A DNA stretch of 64,000 nucleotides from Natronosporangium sp035305625 (GTDB taxonomy: Bacteria > Actinomycetota > Actinomycetes > Mycobacteriales > Micromonosporaceae), in the NCBI GenBank assembly GCA_963809545.1, contig CAWEKD010000007.1, positions 496,001 to 560,000 of the forward strand, read 5' to 3'. The notes under the pieces were generated by a model. That model was given only the letters and a program-made list of their open reading frames with translations, searched no databases and was not told the origin of the DNA. Both the position numbers and the translations under genes were made by a program. Numbering within the stretch: position 1 is the stretch's first letter; every line of letters begins with the position of its first letter. Positions 34,901 to 46,462 of this stretch are shown in pieces.

Positions 34901-36516
34901 GGCAGGGTGGTCTGGTAGGTGCCGTCGCTGCCGGTGGTGAGCTTCCGCTCGACCTCCCCCACCACCTCCACCGTGGCCCGGGCGATCGGGTCACCGGTGT
35001 CGGCATCGGTGACGGCGCCGGTCAGGGTACCGATCGGGCCGCGCGGGGACTGTTCGACCGCGGCGTACGCGTCCAGCTTGCCCTCGCCCCAGACGTTGTT
35101 GTTCTCATCGGTACCGCCGCACTGCGAGTCGGCGGTGTCCCGGGCGGTGGTGTCCAGCAGCTCCCGGGTGGCGTCGATGTCCCACTGCAGGCTGATCGCC
35201 GCCGACCACATCAGCGCCACCACACCCGCTACGTGAGGAGCGGCCATGGAGGTACCGCTGATGCTGTTGTAGCCACCGTTGTTCCAGGCCGACCGGACCG
35301 ACACGCCCGGCGCGGCGATGTTCGGCTTGATCAGGCTGCTGTCCCAGGCGGACGGCCCGCGGCTGGAGAAGCTGGCGATGTTGCCGCTGCTGTCGTACGC
35401 GCCGACGGCGTAGCTTTCCACCAGGTTGGCGGGGTTACCGGCGGTGGCGCAGCCGGGGCCCGAGTTGCCGTTGGAGAACACCGGGAAGATTCCCGCTGCC
35501 ACCCAGCTCTGGACGGTCGCCTGGTACCACGGGTCGGAGGTGGCACCGCCGCCCCAGGAGTTGTTCACGATGTGCGGCCGCCGGTCCGGGTCGGGGTTGT
35601 TGCCCTCCAGGTCGGTGGGGGCCACGATCCACTGTCCCGACGACAGCAGCGCTGACTGGGAGCAGCTGCTGGACTCGCACCCCTTGGCGGCGATCCAGGT
35701 AGCGCCGGGCGCGACCCCGATCTGGTTCTCGCCCCCGTCGCTGCCGAGGATGGTGCCCATGGTGTGGGTGCCGTGTCCGTTGTTGTCGCAGGGCACGCCC
35801 GGAGAGCAGATCGACGACGGGTCCCACCAGTGGTAGTTGTGGTCGAACGTGCCGTCGCCGTTGTTACCACGGTACTGCTCCACTAACGCCGGGTGATCGA
35901 ACATCACTCCGGTATCGATGTTGGCCACCACGATGCCTTCACCCGTGGCACCGAAGTCGCTCCACACCTCATCGGCGTTGATCTCGGCGATGCCCCATTC
36001 GACCGCATCGACCTTGGGCTCGTCGACCGCGGCGATCGGCGTGGGGATCGAGTAGATCTTGTCCGTGGTGACCTGGTCGACCTCCGGCCGAGCGATGATC
36101 TTCGCCAGCAGGTCAGCGTCACCACCGATGACCTTCACGGTGTTGGCGATCCAGTACGACTCGTAGTCGATACCGTGCTGCTCCAGCAACGCCAGCAGTC
36201 CCGCCTGGGACTCCTTGGCGGTGCTGGTCAGTTCCTGGTACACGTGCCAGCCCTGGGCGGACCGGTCGGCGAGGCTGGCGGCGCCGGTCAGATCTGCCTG
36301 CGGCTTCAGGTAGACCCAGAAGTCGGCGGTGCCGTACTCAGCCAACTGGTCGTGGAGGGCGGCTTCGACCGTCACCGTGGCATCGGGGCCAGCGGGGGTG
36401 GCGACTGCCGGCTGGGCCGGAACTCCGGCCACGAGACCTGCCGCCAGCATCATGGCGGCAGTGCCGGCGAGCGATGCCCGTACCCCTCGGGCCCGTCGCC
36501 GTGTCCTATCGATCAT
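31957..36516 (-). CDS. Giant secreted subtilase with carboxypeptidase-regulatory-like and Kelch repeats
   Basis: 1519 residues from ATG 36516 (GAAAGGTG 6 nt upstream). A signal peptide (RASLAGTAAMMLAAGLVAGV ... AVA) is followed by an I9-type propeptide, then the S8 catalytic domain with Asp in ANIDTG (about 204), His in NGHGTH (about 251), Asn in SNGNSGP and Ser in SGTSMAAPHVAG (about 425). Downstream there are two carboxypeptidase-regulatory-like modules (GAVTDADTGDPIARATVEVV, GQITDGSGHGWPLYAKVTVD), a flavodoxin-like insert, a third such module, then six Kelch repeats (DPATDEWSS, DPATDTWSQG ...) and a final one. The architecture resembles bacillopeptidase F-type secreted proteases. Acidic, as for exported proteins of alkaline or saline habitats. 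Terminated at 31900-31933. Confidence 0.92.
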   Translation of the reverse strand: MIDRTRRRARGVRASLAGTAAMMLAAGLVAGVPAQPAVATPAGPDATVTVEAALHDQLAEYGTADFWVYLKPQADLTGAASLADRSAQGWHVYQELTSTAKESQAGLLALLEQHGIDYESYWIANTVKVIGGDADLLAKIIARPEVDQVTTDKIYSIPTPIAAVDEPKVDAVEWGIAEINADEVWSDFGATGEGIVVANIDTGVMFDHPALVEQYRGNNGDGTFDHNYHWWDPSSICSPGVPCDNNGHGTHTMGTILGSDGGENQIGVAPGATWIAAKGCESSSCSQSALLSSGQWIVAPTDLEGNNPDPDRRPHIVNNSWGGGATSDPWYQATVQSWVAAGIFPVFSNGNSGPGCATAGNPANLVESYAVGAYDSSGNIASFSSRGPSAWDSSLIKPNIAAPGVSVRSAWNNGGYNSISGTSMAAPHVAGVVALMWSAAISLQWDIDATRELLDTTARDTADSQCGGTDENNNVWGEGKLDAYAAVEQSPRGPIGTLTGAVTDADTGDPIARATVEVVGEVERKLTTGSDGTYQTTLPAGDYTVTASAFGYGEATTTVTISEDATTVQDFPLTPMDNVTISGQITDGSGHGWPLYAKVTVDGTPVQTYTDPYTGTYSLRLPSEAEYTLSISAEYPGYRTRSHTVEVTDEDVTLDVALTADGCALAPGYEFGSSVGIMGDFNGNLAAFLASRGIPSSTLSWGDDVSSYDVIIVNRAGDPGAATFQQFLADTDAAGVGVVFLDTWSNSGNGIYLLTTHLGNPATRGTGFASSNPYLAYQVTQEHEIFDGFSVGDEIILDELSSFKDYAYFTDYTGEGRAMIADAVRADQGVVGGGVGVQERANNRHVLLSMHGASSYTNPLEWHPDGAQLFINALQWVSDGSFECEVIEGGLVVGHVTDLNAGNPLDGATVTNEAGESATTAPTPDDPALDDGFYWMFSSGSGEQEFTASRSGYASDTRTVNVVADAVTEASFALGVGQLEVTPSEIEVELHSGQTAKRQVTITNTGTGAVEVELTERGGDFEILGGGAVASTGQVQELPGVFTPAASPSGGAEFTRASAPPVAAEPWETIADYPVSIMDNAAVELDGIVYSFGGYISGAVANAYAYDPATDEWSSITNLPEPRQKPGVAAIDGLIYVVGGWPAPAQTTTYIYDPATDTWSQGADMPAGRAAPGVAVVDGQLYVVGGCTDGSCATSNTVFRYDPATDSWTTLANYPLNTAWLGCGGLDGKVVCAGGNAGGTESTVQTHIYDPATDSWTRAADLPYDNWAMAAAVANDQLVLSAGVTDGASTVTNRTVAYDLASDTWTELEPANRAVYRTAGACGYYKVGGSTGGFSPSPGSEVHPEWSNCEAPATDVPWLSLDTTSFTLAPGESITVTVTLDSSAVEQDQPGTHTAAIRIGHNTPYPVDPVAVSMTVKAPLTWGKVEGTVTSVSCSGAEAPLANAIVQINTRTDQITLITDRNGEYAYWLPVLSNPVQLIVAGSWHVPQTRTVIVLPGRATEANFALAAICLGGVNHRPV

Positions 36517-36567
36517 GATAGTCACCTTTCAGTACGGACGAGTGTGAGGAGACTCGTCTCAGGCACG

Positions 36568-36597
36568 CTATTGATCGATGGACATCATTATCAATAG
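36568..36597 (-). promoter_or_regulatory. Promoter/operator of the first large subtilase
   Basis: Inverted repeat CTATTGAT (36568-36575) / ATCAATAG (36590-36597). On the minus strand GATAAT (36592-36587) overlaps the right arm as a good -10, with TTAATT 17 nt before it as a weak -35, all in an unusually AT-rich island. A DNA-binding protein on the repeat would block the promoter. Regulator unknown. Confidence 0.45.
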
Positions 36598-36701
36598 GTT
36601 ATATGTATCAATTAATGACCGGGCGTGATACCCCCACCCACGGAGCGAAAGACATTCATATATGTAAGCGTGGCTATCAATGTCACGCCGCCCGGCCCAC
36701 C

Positions 36702-36742
36702 GGGTTGGTGGGTAAGCCCCGATCAGGCCTGCCCACCAACCC
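36702..36742. terminator. Terminator hairpin after the second large subtilase
   Basis: 11-bp perfect stem GGGTTGGTGGG / CCCACCAACCC (36702-36712, 36732-36742) with a 19-nt loop, just past the stop at 36758 on the minus strand. Confidence 0.7.
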
Positions 36743-36757
36743 AGCAGCCGACATCGA

Positions 36758-41098
<4,341 letters not shown>

Positions 41099-41186
41099 TC
41101 CATGACTCCTTGTGTTGCCATAGGACAGCTCTACGATCGCCGACCCTGGAGCACCCCACATCCGCTGCCGGCGTTGTGTAACGCTC

Positions 41187-41215
41187 ACATTAGGAGTCCT
41201 GCCTGACGAAGACAA
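41187..41215 (-). promoter_or_regulatory. Putative promoter of the second large subtilase
   Basis: On the minus strand TTGTCT (41215-41210), a 17-nt spacer and TAATGT (41192-41187) make a good sigma-70-type promoter, about 90 nt ahead of the GTG at 41098. Confidence 0.5.
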
Positions 41216-41285
41216 CGGTTCGCCCAGCCCGCCGCACCTCACCGTCACCGCCCTACCTGGATGCGACGGGGCGTGCCCTCGGCGC

Positions 41286-42098
41286 CTAGCTGATGAGGGA
41301 GATACCCGCGACGATCGCCGACCCCAGCAGCAGGGCCGCGACGACCGCCAGGGCGATCTTGAAGAGGCTGTACGGCCGTTTCCCGATGACCTCGCCGGTG
41401 ACACCGTTGATCAGTGCCTGCCAGCTCTTACCGGCGTACCCGTAGTGGGCGACCCACACCGGCAGCAGTACCAACCTGTGGGTGACATTGGAGTATCGGA
41501 TGTCCACCGAGTGGAGCCGCTGCGTGTCCCCACCGATCTCGCCGTAGCAGCTCTGCCTGAGGGTCTTTCCCAGCCGTATCTTGACCGCGCCCAGCCGCTC
41601 CTCCGGGGCGATGTCATACCGCGGGGTGTGACAACCGACGAGACGGTCCGGTTGCCACGGGACCGCGCGCGTGAGCGGCCACGGGGCCAATCGCTCCATT
41701 TGGAGCAGAGTGAACTGAGTAGTGGCGGGGACGAGCACATCGTCGAAGCGGCGCCGCATCGCCCCGCTCGCCGGGCGCCAGCGGGTCTTGAGGACCCGGC
41801 GGAGCTCGGTCCTCGTCCGGTTGTTGGCCCGCGTCTGATGCCGCTCGAGCGCCCAGTAGTGCTCGCCTCGCTCACCGCGATAGGTGGCGACGGCATCCAG
41901 AGTGAAAGCCCAATGTGGAAAGAAGGTCTTCGTGAGCGCCCCGATCTCCTGAATCTTCCTCAGGCGCGCCGGGATGAACCGCCGGCTGGTCACCCAGGTA
42001 CGCAGCGCGGTGACCGCCTCGTCCCGGTCCACCTGGAACGGCACGACCTCCTCCGGAGTGATCAGTTCCTCCGCTTCGCGGTCGACGGAATCGGTCAT
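41286..42098 (-). CDS. Tail-anchored membrane protein of unknown function
   Basis: 270 residues from ATG 42098 (AAGGGG before it). Actinobacterial relatives of this protein, as I recall them, start with a TFIIB-type zinc ribbon followed by ...ITPEEVVPFQV... Here the zinc ribbon is missing and the protein begins close to that point (ELITPEEVVPFQVDRDEAVT). The middle is rich in Trp/Tyr (RTWVTSRRFIPARLRKIQEI, FFPHWAFTLDAVATYRGERG, GEHYWALERH), with a final hydrophobic segment (FKIALAVVAALLLGSAIVAG) near the C-terminus as a membrane anchor. It sits between the subtilase and the ABC exporter without clear co-transcription. Function unknown. Confidence 0.65.
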   Translation of the reverse strand: MTDSVDREAEELITPEEVVPFQVDRDEAVTALRTWVTSRRFIPARLRKIQEIGALTKTFFPHWAFTLDAVATYRGERGEHYWALERHQTRANNRTRTELRRVLKTRWRPASGAMRRRFDDVLVPATTQFTLLQMERLAPWPLTRAVPWQPDRLVGCHTPRYDIAPEERLGAVKIRLGKTLRQSCYGEIGGDTQRLHSVDIRYSNVTHRLVLLPVWVAHYGYAGKSWQALINGVTGEVIGKRPYSLFKIALAVVAALLLGSAIVAGISLIS

Positions 42099-42267
42099 GG
42101 TGGGGGCCCCTTCTCGCGCCGCTGTCACACTCATGAGTGTCGCGCCCATGGCGGCCGGCCACAACCTGGCCAGCGACTCCGAATCAGCCGCAGGACCGCG
42201 ACGATCGGGGCGCGGCCGCCGTCCGTCGGTATGGCGTCGGGAAAGGACCAATCGTTGTCAGACAGAT

Positions 42268-43137
42268 CTACCGCGCGGGACGACGCATCAGGGCCACGTA
42301 CCCGTCTTCCAACGACGGCGCCACCGCCACCGCGTCCGGACCGGGCGGCGCCTCACTGACCACCCGGTACCGGGTGCCGCTCGGTTGGCTGATCGCCGAC
42401 ACCACCACCCCGGCCGGCGGGGGCGCACCGGCCGGCGCGTTCACCTCCCACGTCATCCCCTCGGCCAACCGGGCGAGCTCCACCACCGGCCCGGTGTACC
42501 GCACCCGCCCCGCGGTCAGTACCGCCGCCTGCCGGCAGGTCTGCGCCACGTCCTCCACAATGTGGGTGCTCAGCAGCACCGTCCGCTCCCCGGCCAGACT
42601 GCCCAGCAGGGTCCGGAACCGCACCCGCTCCTCCGGATCCAGCCCCGCCGTGGGCTCATCCACCACCAGCAACGCCGGATCGCCCAGCAACGCCTGCGCG
42701 ATCCCCACCCGCCGACGCATCCCCCCGGAGAACCCCTTCAACCGCCGATCGGCCACATCCGCCAAGCCGACCAGCTCCAGCAACTCCCCCACCTGCCGGC
42801 GGCGCGCGGCGGTTTCGTCCAGCCCTTTGAGTAGCCCGACATAGTCGAGGAACTCCCGCGCCGACAGATCGGGGTACAGCCCCAAGTCCTGCGGGAGATA
42901 GCCGAGCCGACGCCGGACCGCGACCCGCCCTTTGCGAGTGGTCAAGTCGTGACCACCGACCCGGACCTGCCCGGCTGTGGGCGCAAGCACTCCGGCGATG
43001 ATCCGCATCAATGTGGTCTTACCCGCACCGTTGGTGCCCAGCAGGCCGTACATCCCTCCCGGGATGCTCAGGTCGACGGAGTCCAGCGCCACCACTCGAC
43101 CAAACCGCTGGTGAAGACCGGTGATCTGAATGTCCAT
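42268..43137 (-). CDS. ABC exporter ATP-binding protein (sigma operon)
   Basis: 289 residues with a single ABC domain. Walker A is GTNGAGKTT (about residue 35), Q-loop YLPQDLGLYP, signature FSGGMRRRVGIAQA and Walker B LLVVDEPTAGLDP, followed by the switch His in LLSTHIVEDV. The C-terminal 70 residues are a small extension. Typical of ABC-2 exporters of peptides, lipids or toxic compounds. It lies 3 nt after the permease gene, so the operon is: ECF sigma, anti-sigma, two permeases, this ATPase. No substrate evidence. Confidence 0.92.
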   Translation of the reverse strand: MDIQITGLHQRFGRVVALDSVDLSIPGGMYGLLGTNGAGKTTLMRIIAGVLAPTAGQVRVGGHDLTTRKGRVAVRRRLGYLPQDLGLYPDLSAREFLDYVGLLKGLDETAARRRQVGELLELVGLADVADRRLKGFSGGMRRRVGIAQALLGDPALLVVDEPTAGLDPEERVRFRTLLGSLAGERTVLLSTHIVEDVAQTCRQAAVLTAGRVRYTGPVVELARLAEGMTWEVNAPAGAPPPAGVVVSAISQPSGTRYRVVSEAPPGPDAVAVAPSLEDGYVALMRRPAR

Positions 43138-43140
43138 GCC

Positions 43141-43929
43141 CTAAGCTCGCCCTTCCTTCCGGAGCAGAACGGTGACAACCAGCGGCAGCACGCCGATGAC
43201 CAGCAGGAGGGCCACGCTCCCCAGCGCGGCCGCGCCGGTGGGCTCCGGGCGGAGCATCGCCAGCCATCCCGGCACCCCCGCGTGCATCACCGGCTCGCCC
43301 AGCAGCCAGCTGGCCGGGTACGCCCCGACCGGAGTAAGCAGAGTGCCGGTCAGGGACGGCAGGAACCGAGGCGCGGTCAAGTTGCCCCAGAACCAGTAGC
43401 CCACGAACAACACCCGGAACAACGGGGCGGACACCAGCAGCGGGCACACCAGTGCGAACCCCGCCACAAACGCCAACCCCGGCAGCATCACCGTCAGGAA
43501 TCCCACCAGGGCCCATCCGAAGGTGGCGATGGTCCCCCGGTGGACCGCCTCGTATCCGGCGGCGGCCAGCAGCGCCAGGAGCCCGGGCAGCCCGGTAGCG
43601 GCGATGCCGCCAAGGTATTTACCGGCCAGCAGCCGCCCCTCACCCACCGGAAGCCCGAGCAGCAACCCCCGCACGCCCAGGCGACGATCCCGCACCACCC
43701 GATCGGCCAGCACCACCCCGAACACCAACGGCAACATGATCCAGAACAGCACCGTCCAATTTCCCATCACCTCCCGGGCGGTCGCCTCCATCGGCACATG
43801 CCGCGGCCCCCGATCCCCCTGGGTCACCACCGCGAAGGTGAGCAGCAGCACGGTGCTGATCCACAGTGAACGCTTGCGGAGCTGCATGCGGAACTCGTAC
43901 CGGCAGATCCCCCACAGCTGGCCCAGCAT
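43141..43929 (-). CDS. ABC-2 type permease subunit (1)
   Basis: 262 residues from ATG 43929, which shares one base with the stop of the neighbouring permease (TGATG). About six membrane segments: SLWISTVLLLTFAVV, WTVLFWIMLPLVFGVVLADR, a long cluster around TGLPGLLALLAAAGY and FLTVMLPGLAFVAGFALVCP, and a final LGSVALLLVIGVLPLVVTVL. It fits the ABC-2 exporter permease architecture. Coupled to both neighbours; with the second permease and the ATPase it forms an exporter. Confidence 0.8.
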   Translation of the reverse strand: MLGQLWGICRYEFRMQLRKRSLWISTVLLLTFAVVTQGDRGPRHVPMEATAREVMGNWTVLFWIMLPLVFGVVLADRVVRDRRLGVRGLLLGLPVGEGRLLAGKYLGGIAATGLPGLLALLAAAGYEAVHRGTIATFGWALVGFLTVMLPGLAFVAGFALVCPLLVSAPLFRVLFVGYWFWGNLTAPRFLPSLTGTLLTPVGAYPASWLLGEPVMHAGVPGWLAMLRPEPTGAAALGSVALLLVIGVLPLVVTVLLRKEGRA

Positions 43930-44618
43930 CAGTCCTCCTCCCCCGCCAGCAGCCGCTGTGGCCACGCCAGTAGCGCCCCGGCCACCCCCAGCAGCACCAC
44001 TCCGCTACCCAACAGCCACAACCGATTGGCCAGCCAGCCGTCGCCGTGCCCCACCATGGTGGTGGTGAACAGGAACAGCGCCCGCCCCACCGGATGACTC
44101 ATCAGCTGGCCGGAGAACAGCAACTCCACCAGCCACACGCCCGCCACCACCGAGGTGGCCAAGGCAACGCTGCGGGACAGCAGTACCGCCACTATCCCCA
44201 CCGCGCCCAGCCACACCAGCGGCGCCAGCCACACCAGCGCCCCGCTCACCCCCGCCGGGCCACCCCAGCGGCCGGTCGCCGCGAGCACCCCCCATCCCCC
44301 AGCCGCCCAGCCGACCGCCCAGCCGGCCATCACCCCCACCCGCCGGGCGAGGGTGCCGCCGTACCATACCGGCAGCGACAGGTGCAGCTCCCGACAACTT
44401 TCCCGCGCCACCACCGCTATCGCCGCCACCCCTACCGCGAGCGATAGCACCACTTCCAGGCCGGCCATCACCAGGTGATCCACCTGATGCGCGGCGGCCC
44501 CGCCGCCACTAGCCAGGACCGCCAACCCGCTGGTGACCACCATCGCCGCCAGCGGCGCGCCCCAGCCGATCGGTCCCGCTCGCCGCGCCTCATAGCGCAA
44601 CCGCAGACTCATCGTCAC
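43929..44618 (-). CDS. ABC-2 type permease subunit (2)
   Basis: 229 residues, six membrane helices (APLAAMVVTSGLAVLA, GLEVVLSLAVGVAAIAVVAR, VMAGWAVGWAAGGWGVLAAT, WLAPLVWLGAVGIVAVLLSR, ALATSVVAGVWLVELLF, LWLLGSGVVLLGVAGALLAW). No family-specific motif, but the order within the operon (permease, permease, ATPase) is that of ABC-2 exporters. GTG 44618 or ATG 44612 are both possible starts. Translationally coupled downstream by TGATG. Confidence 0.72.
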   Translation of the reverse strand: MTMSLRLRYEARRAGPIGWGAPLAAMVVTSGLAVLASGGGAAAHQVDHLVMAGLEVVLSLAVGVAAIAVVARESCRELHLSLPVWYGGTLARRVGVMAGWAVGWAAGGWGVLAATGRWGGPAGVSGALVWLAPLVWLGAVGIVAVLLSRSVALATSVVAGVWLVELLFSGQLMSHPVGRALFLFTTTMVGHGDGWLANRLWLLGSGVVLLGVAGALLAWPQRLLAGEED

Positions 44619-44658
44619 GCCACTGAGTGGCCGCGGCGCGGTCCCGGGTTCATGTCAG

Positions 44659-45555
44659 CTACCTCACACCAGCTGGCCCGTACCGCGGCAGTGGTCGGGA
44701 AGACAACCATGGCAGTAGCACCACTGTGGCCACCACGAGCCCGGCCGCGGCCGCCATCCCGAGCACGCTGTCAGTCCACAGGGCCGTGAACACGTAGGCC
44801 ACCACGGGATGCAGGCCGCCGGTGCCCACCATCACCTTCCCCGCCCACAATCCCACCGCCACCGCCACCGCCGGCATCGGCCGCCAGATCACCGCCATCG
44901 TGAACGAAATCGCCGACAGCAGCACCATCGGCCCCAGCCAGAACGCCAGCACCCCCGCGGCCGTGCCTCCATGCAACCCGACCAGCAGGCCGGACGCTCC
45001 GAAAGCCACGAGGAACACCGCCCCGAGCGCCACCGTCAGCCGGGCGAGTAGGATCGCCCGGACCGACGTGGGCGAGGCCGCCACCAGTTCCGCGGCCGGG
45101 TCCCCACCCCCGCAGGCCCCCGCCACCGCCAGCGCGGCCGCCAGCGGCACCGTCTCGGCCAGCAGCTGGCCCCCCATCCCTGGCGGCGCCACCGCGGCCA
45201 GCCCGATGCCCACTGCCAGCACGATCCCGCAGACCAGCCATACCGGCCAGCCGATCAGTCGCGGTTGCCGCCACAGCAGCCGGGCTGCCCGCACCAACGG
45301 CCGCTCCCCCACCCGCCCTCGGTAAGGCGCGACCACCGGGCTCGCTGATCGCAGCCGGGCCTGGATGGCCGCGAACGGTGGCGGTGCGGCCACCGCGGCC
45401 GACCGCGCCCGCGTCGCCTGTGCCACCATCCGCCACGCCTGGAGTTCGTCCATACAGGCCCGACACCCGGTTACGTGCGCCGACACCGCGCGGTGTGAAC
45501 CCGGTGGCAGGGTGCCCGCGGCGTACGCGGGCAGCAGGTCACGTGGATGGCTCAT
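44659..45555 (-). CDS. Anti-sigma factor with zinc motif and membrane region
   Basis: 298 residues. The N-terminus is a zf-HC2-type anti-sigma domain, HVTGCRACMDEL (HxxxCxxC, about residues 27-34), facing the cytosol. From about residue 100 there are five or six membrane helices (WPVWLVCGIVLAVGIGLAAV ... AAAAGLVVATVVLLPWL). The start overlaps the stop of the sigma factor gene (ATGA), a classical sigma/anti-sigma arrangement. Integral membrane anti-sigma factors release the sigma factor upon envelope stress. It also precedes the permeases by 40 nt, so the sensor is linked to its exporter. Confidence 0.88.
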   Translation of the reverse strand: MSHPRDLLPAYAAGTLPPGSHRAVSAHVTGCRACMDELQAWRMVAQATRARSAAVAAPPPFAAIQARLRSASPVVAPYRGRVGERPLVRAARLLWRQPRLIGWPVWLVCGIVLAVGIGLAAVAPPGMGGQLLAETVPLAAALAVAGACGGGDPAAELVAASPTSVRAILLARLTVALGAVFLVAFGASGLLVGLHGGTAAGVLAFWLGPMVLLSAISFTMAVIWRPMPAVAVAVGLWAGKVMVGTGGLHPVVAYVFTALWTDSVLGMAAAAGLVVATVVLLPWLSSRPLPRYGPAGVR

Positions 45556-46139
45556 CCCGGCTCCTCTTCCGACCAGCCGCGCCGTGGTCCCGGCACCGGC
45601 TCCGATACCGGGGCCAGGGCACGGGCCAGGTGGTTACGGGCCTGAAACAGGCGACTCTTCACTGTGCCTTCGGGGACACCAAGCACTGTGGCGATGTCTC
45701 GGTAGGACATTCCCGCCCCGAACGCCAGGTCCAGCACCTCCCGATGTCGCGGGGACAGGGCGGAGATCGCCGCCCCGACCGCTCGGGCATCCGCGCGCGC
45801 GAGCGCGATCGCCTCCGGCCCCGGCTCCCCGGCTGGCAGCTCCCCGGCGCTGTCCACCGGCACCGTCCCTGGTCCCGGCCGGCGCAGCCGCGTGAGCGCC
45901 TGCCGGCGGCAAATCCCGAACAACCAGGTCCGCACCGCCGACCGCCCCTCGAAGCTGGCCGCCGCCCGCCACACCGCCAGGAAGGTGTCCTGCAGCGCCT
46001 CCTCAGCCGCCTGCCGCTCCCCGAGCAGCCCCTCGGCGTACGCAAGCAGCGCCTGCCCATGCCGGGTGTAGAGCTCCGCAAGCGCGCGCTGGTCTCCGGC
46101 GGCGACCCGAGCGAGCGTGGACCGGTCGGTGTCGTCCAT
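45552..46139 (-). CDS. ECF-type RNA polymerase sigma factor
   Basis: 195 residues from ATG 46139 (CAGGAA 6 nt upstream). Region 2 (DQRALAELYTRHGQALLAYA, AEEALQDTFLAVWRAAASFE, AVRTWLFGICRRQALTRLRR) and region 4 (LSPRHREVLDLAFGAGMSYR, VLGVPEGTVKSRLFQARNHL) are both complete, with no extra N- or C-terminal domain. It is the first gene of the five-gene sigma, anti-sigma, permease, permease, ATPase operon, and most likely drives its own promoter. The recognised promoter sequence cannot be told from the window. Confidence 0.93.
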   Translation of the reverse strand: MDDTDRSTLARVAAGDQRALAELYTRHGQALLAYAEGLLGERQAAEEALQDTFLAVWRAAASFEGRSAVRTWLFGICRRQALTRLRRPGPGTVPVDSAGELPAGEPGPEAIALARADARAVGAAISALSPRHREVLDLAFGAGMSYRDIATVLGVPEGTVKSRLFQARNHLARALAPVSEPVPGPRRGWSEEEPG

Positions 46140-46229
46140 CTGGTTCCTGACGTAGCGACTACCTGCTGGGTAGCGCGGAACCACCCGCGGGTTCACCGAA
46201 ACCAGTGTGATCTATGCAACATGGGTCGC

Positions 46230-46404
46230 TCAGGGCCACGAGGCGGTCGCGGGCGCGAGCAGTTCGGCGATGTCGGACACCTCGTCGAGGACCCCAGCGG
46301 CCACGTCCATGACCAGGTGGTAGGCGGCGTCGTTGGTGAGCGTCAGGCGTCCCGTTGAGACCATAGAAGGCGATCAACGCACCCTGCCGGGTTATCTCCT
46401 GCAT
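46230..46404 (-). pseudogene. Remnant of a Doc (death-on-curing) toxin gene
   Basis: Two frames together spell the C-terminal part of a Doc/Fic-like toxin: GALIAFYGLNG (frame 1, from about 46404) and then RLTLTNDAAYHLVMDVAAG and LDEVSDIAELLAP (frame 2, to the stop at 46230-46232). In Doc the two run together as LNGHRLTLTND; here about two bases are missing in between. The N-terminal half with the catalytic HPFxDGNKR motif is gone, as is any antitoxin. Not expressed as a functional toxin. Confidence 0.65.
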
Positions 46405-46462
46405 CGAGCGAGACTCCCGCTCGGCCCGCCGCCGCAGCGCGGGTTCACCGGGACGGGGCGAT

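Noticed and set aside
31969..35655. A 1228-residue open frame on the plus strand
   Set aside because: Antisense to the subtilase; the protein is rich in Arg, Gly and His with no domain, and the third-position bias belongs to the minus strand. A GC-rich shadow.
41099..41404. N-terminal extension of the second subtilase to 41404
   Set aside because: Arg/Ser-rich, no ribosome site, crosses the likely promoter; AAGGAG before GTG 41098 and the signal peptide right after it fix the start.
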